Of a DNA stretch of 5,017 nt, positions 1-5,017 are shown one piece after another. This DNA comes from JBBRGK01 sp036741355 (lineage in GTDB: Bacteria; Chloroflexota; Dehalococcoidia; CAUJGQ01), in the NCBI GenBank assembly GCA_036741355.1, contig DAINSK010000088.1, positions 1 through 5,017 on the forward strand. Direction: 5' to 3'. Each line of letters opens with the position of its first letter. Positions within the stretch are counted from its first letter, which is position 1. The position numbers and the translations under genes are program-made. The notes under the pieces are model-generated. The model saw only the letters and a program-made list of their open reading frames with translations. It had not been told where the DNA came from and ran no database searches.

Positions 1-2
1 AG

Positions 3-1001
3 CGACTGCTGGAGCAGCGCGGCCAGATGCTCGCGCTCGACGTGCCGCTGCCGGAGCGGGCCACCGTCGGCGGCGCCCTCGCGACCAACGCCTTCGGGCC
101 GCGCAGGTTGCGCTACGGCACGGCCCGCGACCTCGTGATCGGTATGAAGGCGGCGCTGCCGTCCGAGGGTCTGGTCCGCTCCGGCGGCAAGGTCGTGAAG
201 AACGTCGCCGGTTTCGACCTGGCCAAGCTGCACATCGGCGGCCTCGGCACGGCCGGTGTGATTACCGAAGTGACGTTCAAGCTCTGGCCCGCACCGCCTG
301 CCCGGGGCGCGCTGGTGGCCGTGTTCGGCTCGTGCGAGGCCGCGTTCGCCGCGGCGCGCGAACTGCTGCGCAGCCAGCTCTTCCCCGCCGCGGTCGAGCT
401 GGCCGGCCCGCCCGCCTCGGAGCGGTTGCTGCCGGCAACCGGTGCGGAGGCGACGCCGGGAGGCTGGCTGCTCGCGATCCTGTTCCTTGGCGTCGCCGAA
501 GCCGTGCGACGGCAGACGCGAGCAGCCACCGACGTTTGCACAGGCACCGGCTCTGCCGGAGTGGCGACGTTCGAGCAGCCGCAAGACCAGCGTCCGTTCG
601 ACCGCGTCCGCGACTACGGCCGCAGCGCTGAACACCCCACCAACCTCATCCTTCGCGCCAACGTCCTCCCCGCAGACACCGCGAAGGCGATCCGCATCAT
701 CGAGGATGCCGTCGGACCGCTCGGTAGCCCGGCGGGGATCATCGCCCAGCCGGGCAGCGGCGTGGTCCGCGCCCATTGGCCGGCCGCCCCTGCGGACGCG
801 GTTGCCGAAACGGTCCGCCGCCTGCGCGACGCTCTCCGCCCGCTCGGCGGCCTGATGGTCGAGCGGGCGCCCGCAGGCTCGCTCGGCAACCTCGACGCCT
901 GGGGCCTCAATGGCCCGGATCTGGCGCTCATGCGCAAGCTGAAGCAGACGTACGATTCTGCCGGCATCCTGAATCCGGGCCGGTACGTCGGACGCCTGTG
1001 A
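3..1001 (+). CDS. glcE: Glycolate oxidase FAD-binding subunit GlcE, 5'-truncated by window edge
   Basis: This is the C-terminal 332 residues of GlcE, one of the two flavoprotein-type subunits of the GlcDEF glycolate dehydrogenase, which oxidises glycolate to glyoxylate and passes electrons through GlcF to the respiratory chain. The frame is open from base 3, and eight residues (RLLEQRGQ) precede the first visible Met at base 27, so that Met is internal and the true start lies upstream. Numbered from that Met, the FAD-domain signature GGALATNAFGPRRLRYG is at residues 15-31. The block GGKVVKNVAGFDLAKL, characteristic of GlcE, is at about 53-68, followed by GGLGTAGVITEVTFKLWP. The C-terminus ends in the family-typical GILNPGRYVG (about 313-322). 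By family length, roughly the first 50-90 residues are missing. The stop is TGA at 999-1001. glcF lies 3.5 kb downstream instead of adjacent, which is unusual. A related FAD-linked oxidase is possible, but the GlcF fragment downstream supports GlcE. Confidence 0.93.
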   Translation, partial: RLLEQRGQMLALDVPLPERATVGGALATNAFGPRRLRYGTARDLVIGMKAALPSEGLVRSGGKVVKNVAGFDLAKLHIGGLGTAGVITEVTFKLWPAPPARGALVAVFGSCEAAFAAARELLRSQLFPAAVELAGPPASERLLPATGAEATPGGWLLAILFLGVAEAVRRQTRAATDVCTGTGSAGVATFEQPQDQRPFDRVRDYGRSAEHPTNLILRANVLPADTAKAIRIIEDAVGPLGSPAGIIAQPGSGVVRAHWPAAPADAVAETVRRLRDALRPLGGLMVERAPAGSLGNLDAWGLNGPDLALMRKLKQTYDSAGILNPGRYVGRL

Positions 1002-1002
1002 G

Positions 1003-1025
1003 CAAGCCCCATCACGTCCGGCTTG
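1003..1025 (+). other. Small hairpin just after the glcE stop
   Basis: CAAGCC (1003-1008) and GGCTTG (1020-1025) form a perfect 6-bp stem with an 11-nt loop, beginning one base after the glcE stop codon. No T-run follows, so it does not meet the rho-independent terminator pattern. It could protect the 3' end of the glcE message or be chance. Confidence 0.25.
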
Positions 1026-1099
1026 GCAGGATGAAACACCCAATCTGCTCACGGTCGCGGTTCTGCCTAACACATATTTGCAGTTGGGGCTGTCGTAAA

Positions 1100-1111
1100 A
1101 CGGGCGCCCGT
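1100..1111. repeat. Perfect 12-bp palindrome ACGGGCGCCCGT
   Basis: ACGGGCGCCCGT is identical to its reverse complement. It lies in the non-coding gap about 100 bp after glcE. It has no loop, so a dimeric protein binding site is more natural than a hairpin. GC-only palindromes are common in GC-rich DNA, so support is weak. Confidence 0.2.
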
Positions 1112-1218
1112 GTGGAGGTTCGTGGCCTCGCTTGCAGGTTGGGCCGGGCCGAGCCGCGCCTGTATTCGCTCCCAACCATGCTTGAGGAGCCGGATGTGCG
1201 CTGCGCTCGCAACACTGT

Positions 1219-1254
1219 TAGACCTGGATTATTCATGTACACGTCTATGTAGAC
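1219..1254. promoter_or_regulatory. Cluster of TAGAC half-sites, candidate operator
   Basis: GTCTA-TG-TAGAC at 1243-1254 is a perfect inverted repeat with 5-bp arms and a 2-bp centre. A third TAGAC copy at 1219-1223 is a direct repeat 31 bp upstream of the one at 1250-1254, close to three helical turns. The surroundings are AT-rich. This layout resembles sites bound by a dimeric helix-turn-helix regulator. No known box was recognised, and the distance to the cupredoxin start is about 300 bp. Confidence 0.25.
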
Positions 1255-1420
1255 AGAATCGTGCCTCAGTACGACATTATTACCCGCAATTCGAGCCCTT
1301 CGACCGACTACGCCGCGCCTGCCAGAGAGTCCGTGAATAATTCAGCCTAGAATATCGCGTAGTGATCAGGATGTTGGGGTTTTAGGCCAATTCTTGACAT
1401 CGTCGGTACAGCCGCGCATC

Positions 1421-1428
1421 GTGTACAC
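1421..1428. promoter_or_regulatory. GTGTACAC palindrome
   Basis: GTGTACAC is a perfect 8-bp palindrome 22 bp downstream of an exact TTGACA (1394-1399). The core TGTACAC also occurs at 1236-1242, next to the TAGAC cluster, so the same non-coding gap holds two copies. It might be an operator overlapping a promoter, but an 8-bp palindrome alone is weak evidence. Confidence 0.2.
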
Positions 1429-1487
1429 ATTGCTGTTCATCTGCCCGGTACAGAGCCACCGCTCGTCGTGCTGCCGGCGCCCTGCCC

Positions 1488-1500
1488 ATTGCGCCGCAAT
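1488..1500. promoter_or_regulatory. ATTGCG-C-CGCAAT inverted repeat upstream of the cupredoxin gene
   Basis: ATTGCG (1488-1493) and CGCAAT (1495-1500) are perfect inverted arms around one central C. They end 52 bp before the cupredoxin ATG, where an operator or a 5'-leader element would be expected. A one-base centre rules out a normal RNA hairpin, so a dimeric repressor or activator site is the likelier reading. It does not match a copper-regulator box that I know. Confidence 0.3.
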
Positions 1501-1539
1501 CCATGCCTTACCTCCGTGCGCGAAGTGAGCGAGAGAACT

Positions 1540-1544
1540 AGGAG
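1540..1544 (+). promoter_or_regulatory. Ribosome binding site of the cupredoxin gene
   Basis: AGGAG lies 8 nt before the ATG at 1553. An in-frame TGA at 1526-1528 and the absence of another start codon between them fix this start. Confidence 0.8.
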
Positions 1545-1552
1545 CGGTCTTC

Positions 1553-2833
1553 ATGAACATACCGAAGTGGCACGCCCTGCTCCTGGTTGGTGTCTTGCTC
1601 GCCGTGCTGCCGCTCGTGTCCGCCGTTAGCTCCCGTCAGCGGGCGGTCGCCCAAACGCCGGCTCCCTCCCATACCTGGCAGATAGGCGTGGATAATGTCA
1701 GCCCCGAGGGCCACAACTGGACCTTCAACGCCTTCTATCCCGATCACCTGCAGGTGCATCCGGGCGATACGCTCGTCTTCACGCTCGCAGCGAACCCCAA
1801 CGCCTTTCATACCGTGCACCTGCTCGCACCGAGGCTGACGCCCCTGGAGGACTATTCGGGCTTCGTGGCGGGGTTCATACGACCAGACTCGACGCAGCCT
1901 GGCACGTTGCAGACTCCCTTCTTTGACAACGAGCCGGATCCGCCCTGCGGCCGCACGGGCCAGTCGCCCTGTGTGTACAACCCGGGTGACGTGAACTCGA
2001 TCGAGTTTGGTGTGAACTCCGGTGTCCTGGTCAGCCCGCCAGCCTCGGGCGGCCAGGGGAACACCTCCTTCACGGTCAGCCTTGCCCCGCACCTCTCGCC
2101 CGGCCCCATTTACTTGCTCAGCGACGTCGACGGGCCGGCAATGAGCGGGCGGCTCGATGTTCTGCCCGCCGACCAGCCCGTTCAGGGCGATGCGGCTGTG
2201 CAGGCCGATGCGGCACGGCAGTATCAGGCCGATCTGCTCCGGCTGACGCGACTGGAGCACGGCCTGATCACACCGGGCGAGGCGTCGAATCCGGACGGCA
2301 GTGTGACCTGGACCGTGAAGGCCGGAGGCGGTCAGCCCGACGCACGGCTCTCGATCAACGCCTTCGGACCGGCGCAGCTCTTCATCATTGCGGGTGATAC
2401 GGTGACCTGGACCAACCAGAGTCCTGCCGTGGTGCCCCACACCGTGAGCGGCTTCGCGAGCTCCCTGGCAGCGGCGTTGCCTAACCAGAGTCCCTATCAG
2501 CCGCTCTGCACCACCGACGGCGGGCCGCTCCTACCACCACCGGGCAGCTTCCCGCCCGATATTTGGAATACCTGCCCCGGGCATCAGGCGAATCGGCTCA
2601 CGCCGTTCAGCCGGCCGTCCGCGCCATCCGGTGCCCCTTATACGGGCGGCCCCCGAACCTCGGGCATCCTGCTTGCTCAGACCGTCCTCGACAGCCTGAT
2701 CGGCGAGGGGATGCCGTTTACCAGCAGCTACAGCATCCAATTCCCGAATCCGGGAACGTATGTTTACGCCTGCGCCATTCATCAGGGCATGACCGGCGTG
2801 CTCCTGGTCAGCCCGCGTCCCACTGTCAGATGA
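1553..2833 (+). CDS. Secreted two-domain cupredoxin (plastocyanin/azurin-like fold), one intact copper site
   Basis: This 426-residue exported blue-copper-type protein is probably an extracytoplasmic electron carrier. A Sec-type signal is visible: K5, hydrophobic stretch 8-24, and possible cleavage after VSA (22-24) or AVA (31-33). There is no lipobox Cys or C-terminal anchor. Domain 1 is about 41-205 and domain 2 about 250-422, joined by an Ala/Gln-rich, probably helical linker (about 207-237). The domains are an internal duplication: FNAFYPDHLQVHPGDT matches INAFGPAQLFIIAGDT, and both then have an HTV motif (H86, H296). Domain 2 carries the full type 1 set H296, C407, H410, M413 in the form YACAIHQGMTG. 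In domain 1 the matching segment YLLSDVDGPAMSG keeps only Met, so it should not hold type 1 copper. Long Pro-rich loops contain Cys pairs C132/C140 and C319/C341, possible disulfides. The multicopper oxidase gene follows after 69 bp and is a plausible redox partner. The fold is secure; the partner and substrate are inferred. Confidence 0.88.
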   Translation: MNIPKWHALLLVGVLLAVLPLVSAVSSRQRAVAQTPAPSHTWQIGVDNVSPEGHNWTFNAFYPDHLQVHPGDTLVFTLAANPNAFHTVHLLAPRLTPLEDYSGFVAGFIRPDSTQPGTLQTPFFDNEPDPPCGRTGQSPCVYNPGDVNSIEFGVNSGVLVSPPASGGQGNTSFTVSLAPHLSPGPIYLLSDVDGPAMSGRLDVLPADQPVQGDAAVQADAARQYQADLLRLTRLEHGLITPGEASNPDGSVTWTVKAGGGQPDARLSINAFGPAQLFIIAGDTVTWTNQSPAVVPHTVSGFASSLAAALPNQSPYQPLCTTDGGPLLPPPGSFPPDIWNTCPGHQANRLTPFSRPSAPSGAPYTGGPRTSGILLAQTVLDSLIGEGMPFTSSYSIQFPNPGTYVYACAIHQGMTGVLLVSPRPTVR

Positions 2834-2864
2834 TCGGCGGTCGCCTGCCGTTACGAACCGCACG

Positions 2865-2880
2865 CCCGCTTCGCTGCGGG
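2865..2880 (+). other. Intercistronic hairpin before the multicopper oxidase RBS
   Basis: CCCGC (2865-2869) and GCGGG (2876-2880) form a 5-bp all-GC stem with a 6-nt loop (TTCGCT), 7 nt upstream of the purine-rich ribosome binding site. No T-run follows, so it is not a standard terminator. It could modulate translation or stability of the downstream part of the message. Confidence 0.3.
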
Positions 2881-2887
2881 AGAAACT

Positions 2888-2894
2888 GAGAGGG
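2888..2894 (+). promoter_or_regulatory. Ribosome binding site of the multicopper oxidase gene
   Basis: GAGAGGG lies 8 nt before the ATG at 2903. No other in-frame start is seen between the preceding stop and this ATG. The next in-frame Met (residue 95) would remove the Tat signal, so 2903 is the start. Confidence 0.7.
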
Positions 2895-2902
2895 AACCCC
2901 TG

Positions 2903-4456
2903 ATGCAACGCCAGCCAGAGCATCGCCCCGGCAGCCAGAAGCGCGGGCTTGGCACACTGCCACGGCGATTGGTCGGCCGCCGTGAACTCTTGCGGCTCGC
3001 CGCCGGTGCGGTCACGGTCGGCGCCGTGGGCGGAGGATTGATCCTGCCACGCGGCTTCACCCGGCGCGCGGCCGCGGCCGAGTCGCTGGTGGAGCCCGAG
3101 GTGCGCGCGAGCCGTGACGGTCTGCTCGACACGACGCTCGAGGCAAGCGTGCGATCACTTCAGGTCGCCGGGCAAGCGGCGACGATGGCGCTCTATGAAG
3201 GGTCTCTTCCGGGACCGACACTGCGGGTCCGGCCCGGGGACCGGCTGCGGGTCAATCTCGTCAATTCGCTCCCCCCGGACGCCGCCTTCCTCTGCCCGCT
3301 GCCGAGCAGCGACCAAGCGTCCGATGCGATGCACGAGATGTCGTGCGCGACCAATCTCCACGTGCACGGCTTGCACGTCTCGCCGTTGGGCAACTCGGAC
3401 AATATCTTCCTGAACATCGATCCCGGCGAGCGCTTCCAATACGAGTACCAGATTCCTGCCGATCATCCACCGGGGCTGTACTGGTATCACCCACACGTGC
3501 ATGGCAGCGTCCACACCCAGCTCTTCGCCGGCATGGCGGGTGCGATCATCATCGAAGGCGAGCTCGACCGCCTGCCAGGCATCGCCGGCCTGCGCGAGCG
3601 CCTGCTCATGCTGCAGACGACCCAGTTCGCCGCTGACGGCACCGTACTGCCGCAGGAGGACCCAGACGCCAGGCAGTCGGATTATCTGCGTCTGGTTAAT
3701 GGACAGTTGAATCCGACGATGACCATCGCGCCAGGTGAGACCCAGCGCTGGCGGATCGGCAATGCGTCGCCTTCCACAACCTTCCGTCTCCAGCTCGATG
3801 GCCACCCCCTGCAGCAAATCGCCAAGGACGGCAACCCCTTCAGCGCGGTCTGGACGCGCGAGGCGATCGAGCTCCATCCCGCCGAGCGAGTTGAGATACT
3901 CGTGCAGGGCGGTGCCCCGGGCAGCTACGCGCTGCGCACATTGCCGATCGCGACCGGCTTCACGACCCAGGCAGCGACGATCCTGGCCACCCTCACCAGC
4001 AGCGGCGATCCGGTGACACCACAGCCGCTGCCGGCAACACTGCTCGCGTTCGACGACCTTCGTACGCTGCCGGTGGATAGGCACCGCCAGATCACCTTCC
4101 AGGTGCTGTCGCCGATCGGCCCCGGTGTGTCGACATTCCCGATCAGCGGGCAGCTGTTCGATGCCGATCGCATCGATGCACAGGTCCGCCTGAACACGAC
4201 CGAGGAGTGGGTGATCCGCAACGCCAGTACGGTCTGGCATCCATTCCACATCCACATCAATCCATACCAGGTCACAGCCGTGAATGGTGCCGCGGTTCCC
4301 ATGCGCTCCTATGAGGACACAACCGGGGTGCCGCCCCTGGGCGAGATCACGATCCGAACGCGCTTCCTCGACTACCCCGGCAAGTGGGTCTACCACTGCC
4401 ATATCGCCCTGCACGAGGATGGGGGCATGATGGGGACGGTCCTGGCGGAGGGCTGA
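2903..4456 (+). CDS. Tat-exported multicopper oxidase (laccase/CueO-like, three cupredoxin domains)
   Basis: This 517-residue enzyme is predicted to couple one-electron oxidation of a substrate (phenols, Cu(I), other metals or a cupredoxin) to four-electron reduction of O2 to water, outside the cytoplasm. A Tat-like signal is present: GRRELLRL (R26, R27), hydrophobic 32-48, and possible cleavage near AAAA (56-59). All copper ligands are visible. HVHGLH (153-158) gives H153 (T2) and H155 (T3). WYHPHVHG (194-201) gives H196 and H198 (T3). WHPFHIH (445-451) gives H446 (T1), H449 (T2) and H451 (T3). YHCHIALHEDGGMM (497-510) gives H498/H500 (T3), C499 and H504 (T1) and axial M509. Length suits a three-domain MCO. 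There is no CueO-type long Met-rich insert, so cuprous oxidase activity is not implied. After the first HxH the sequence reads VSPLGNSDNIF rather than the usual laccase DG..TQCPI block. The only other cysteines, C131 and C148, could form a disulfide. The upstream cupredoxin gene is likely in the same transcript. Substrate unknown. Confidence 0.94.
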   Translation: MQRQPEHRPGSQKRGLGTLPRRLVGRRELLRLAAGAVTVGAVGGGLILPRGFTRRAAAAESLVEPEVRASRDGLLDTTLEASVRSLQVAGQAATMALYEGSLPGPTLRVRPGDRLRVNLVNSLPPDAAFLCPLPSSDQASDAMHEMSCATNLHVHGLHVSPLGNSDNIFLNIDPGERFQYEYQIPADHPPGLYWYHPHVHGSVHTQLFAGMAGAIIIEGELDRLPGIAGLRERLLMLQTTQFAADGTVLPQEDPDARQSDYLRLVNGQLNPTMTIAPGETQRWRIGNASPSTTFRLQLDGHPLQQIAKDGNPFSAVWTREAIELHPAERVEILVQGGAPGSYALRTLPIATGFTTQAATILATLTSSGDPVTPQPLPATLLAFDDLRTLPVDRHRQITFQVLSPIGPGVSTFPISGQLFDADRIDAQVRLNTTEEWVIRNASTVWHPFHIHINPYQVTAVNGAAVPMRSYEDTTGVPPLGEITIRTRFLDYPGKWVYHCHIALHEDGGMMGTVLAEG

Positions 4457-4469
4457 CGGCCGGCCATCA
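4454..4469. repeat. Palindrome around GGCCGGCC at the multicopper oxidase stop
   Basis: TGACGGCCGGCCATCA starts at the stop codon. It is self-complementary except for one mismatched pair, with a perfect GGCCGGCC core at 4458-4465. It has no loop and no following T-run, so it is a poor terminator. No better terminator is seen before glcF. Confidence 0.25.
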
Positions 4470-4561
4470 TTCCTACTATTACTTGAAGCGGATCTCGCCG
4501 CGGTGATGGTGCGCGCTACGATACGATGTGTGTGAGCCCCGTATCGGAGCATGAACCAAAC
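4457..4561. other. 105-bp gap between the multicopper oxidase and glcF
   Basis: No gene and no convincing terminator are visible. TACGATACGAT at 4517-4527 offers -10-like hexamers but no well-spaced -35. Transcription from the copper genes may therefore run into glcF. Confidence 0.5.
4546..4549 (+). promoter_or_regulatory. Likely ribosome binding site of glcF
   Basis: GGAG lies 12 nt before the ATG at 4562, longer than usual. It is only 1 nt before another ATG at 4551, which opens a four-codon frame (MNQT) whose stop overlaps the 4562 ATG. An in-frame ATG at 4526 would add 12 residues to GlcF but has no Shine-Dalgarno sequence. The start at 4562 is therefore preferred but not certain. Confidence 0.45.
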
Positions 4562-5017
4562 ATGACACCGTCCCCGCCGATCCAGCTCTCCGCCTTCGGC
4601 GGTATCGATGCGCCGTCGCACGCCGATCTATCACGTTGCGTCCACTGCGGGCTGTGCCTCATGAACTGCCCAACGTTCGTTGCGACCGGTCTTGAAACGG
4701 AATCGCCCCGCGGCAGGCTGCACCTGATCCGCGCCGCCGACGAGGGCCGGATCGAGATCAACGACAGCTTCATTCGCCACATGGAACTGTGCCTTCAATG
4801 CCGTAACTGCGAGGCCGTGTGTCCGTCCGGCGTCCCGTTTGGGCGGATCATGGAAGCTACGCGCGCCCAAATCCTGACGCAAAACAAGGGCAAGCGGTCC
4901 ACGAGGATGCTACGGAAGGCAATCACGCGTGCATTATTTCCACACAAGACGCTGATTAAAGTCATAGCGGCCGCGATGCGTCTCTACCAGCACGGCGGAC
5001 CGCGCCGGCTCCTTCAC
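4562..5017 (+). CDS. glcF: Glycolate oxidase iron-sulfur subunit GlcF, 3'-truncated by window edge
   Basis: The first 152 residues of GlcF are visible. GlcF is the iron-sulfur subunit of GlcDEF glycolate dehydrogenase, which carries electrons from the flavin subunits toward the quinone pool. Two 4Fe-4S motifs are complete: RCVHCGLCLMNCPTF (C26, C29, C32, C36) and LCLQCRNCEAVCPSGVPFG (C77, C80, C83, C87). Between them ESPRGRLHLIR (47-57) is typical of the GlcF/heterodisulfide-reductase-like family. The region after about 105 is basic, as in the helical linker of the family. The C-terminal cysteine-rich (CCG) domains would lie beyond base 5017; family members are usually about 400-450 residues. 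The frame is open back to 4487, so alternative starts at 4526 (ATG) and 4532 (GTG) exist. GlcE is encoded 3.5 kb upstream on the same strand, supporting GlcF over other paralogues such as LutA or GlpC. Confidence 0.92.
   Translation, partial: MTPSPPIQLSAFGGIDAPSHADLSRCVHCGLCLMNCPTFVATGLETESPRGRLHLIRAADEGRIEINDSFIRHMELCLQCRNCEAVCPSGVPFGRIMEATRAQILTQNKGKRSTRMLRKAITRALFPHKTLIKVIAAAMRLYQHGGPRRLLH

Larger units (their letters stand above)
1002..1552. other. 551-bp intergenic region between glcE and the cupredoxin gene
   Basis: No credible gene is visible here. The short open frames on either strand have no recognisable motif, no good ribosome binding site and unnatural composition. The stretch from about 1200 to 1440 is clearly AT-richer than the flanking genes, as expected of a control region. 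It contains several short palindromes, listed separately at 1100, 1219-1254, 1421 and 1488. A perfect TTGACA (-35 consensus) lies at 1394-1399, but no good -10 hexamer follows at 16-18 bp. TAGAAT at 1348-1353 resembles a -10 box but lacks a -35. The promoter for the cupredoxin/multicopper oxidase pair most likely lies in this region, but I cannot place it. Confidence 0.7.

Noticed and set aside
1012..1340. Small open frames of about 76 codons on both strands in the gap after glcE
   Set aside because: No family resemblance, no clear ribosome binding site, odd composition, and the two strands overlap each other.
1394..1422. TTGACA as a sigma-70 type promoter for the cupredoxin gene
   Set aside because: The -35 is perfect, but the hexamers 16-18 bp downstream (GCATCG, CATCGT, ATCGTG) do not resemble a -10 box.
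1002..1552. Mobile element or integration scar between glcE and the copper genes
   Set aside because: No transposase remnant, terminal inverted repeats, target duplication or tRNA could be found by eye. The AT-rich gap fits a promoter region equally well.
1538..2440. Minus-strand open frame (300 codons) antisense to the cupredoxin gene
   Set aside because: The plus-strand protein has a signal peptide, duplicated domains, copper ligands and a good RBS. The antisense product shows none of these and is rich in Arg/Gly/His as expected of a shadow frame.
2025..2816. Exact 15-bp direct repeat (TCCTGGTCAGCCCGC at 2025-2039 and 2802-2816) in the cupredoxin gene
   Set aside because: Both copies encode a (V/L)LVSP strand in the same frame, but at positions that are not equivalent in the two domains. 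Chance plus codon preference explains it.
3155..4621. Long minus-strand open frame (488 codons) antisense to the multicopper oxidase
   Set aside because: It mirrors a GC-rich gene with all copper motifs on the plus strand. Its translation has no recognisable domain, and it extends across the gap into glcF.

Overview
The window is GC-rich bacterial DNA, and all four recognisable genes lie on the plus strand. In order they are: the 3' part of glcE (glycolate oxidase FAD-binding subunit), a 551-bp non-coding gap, a secreted two-domain cupredoxin, a Tat-exported multicopper oxidase (MCO), and the 5' part of glcF (glycolate oxidase iron-sulfur subunit). The glcE and glcF frames run off the two window edges. 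No RNA gene, CRISPR array, transposase or insertion-sequence end was recognised.

No marker gene fixes the organism. The high GC content, the GlcE/GlcF style and the large extracytoplasmic copper proteins would suit a high-GC aerobic environmental bacterium. Chloroflexota of the Thermomicrobia/Sphaerobacter type is my guess, but this is inference and not demonstrated.

Layout: bases 1-1001 hold glcE without its N-terminus. Bases 1002-1552 are locally AT-richer and hold several short palindromes that could be operators, but no convincing gene. Bases 1553-2833 encode the cupredoxin, which has a Sec-type signal. Its first cupredoxin domain has lost the copper Cys and His; the second keeps a full His/Cys/His/Met type 1 site. 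Bases 2903-4456 encode the MCO, which has all ten histidines, the cysteine and the methionine expected for a T1 site plus a T2/T3 trinuclear cluster. Bases 4562-5017 hold the start of glcF with both CxxCxxCxxxCP clusters.

How they fit together: GlcD, GlcE and GlcF normally form one cytoplasmic, membrane-associated glycolate dehydrogenase and are usually encoded side by side. Here a co-directional pair of exported copper redox proteins sits between glcE and glcF. The cupredoxin and MCO are 69 bp apart and plausibly co-transcribed. A cupredoxin that delivers electrons to, or receives them from, an O2-reducing MCO is a reasonable model. No clear terminator separates the MCO from glcF, so glcF may depend on the copper-gene transcript or on a weak local promoter. 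Whether the copper pair is functionally tied to glycolate oxidation or is just an insertion cannot be settled from the sequence.
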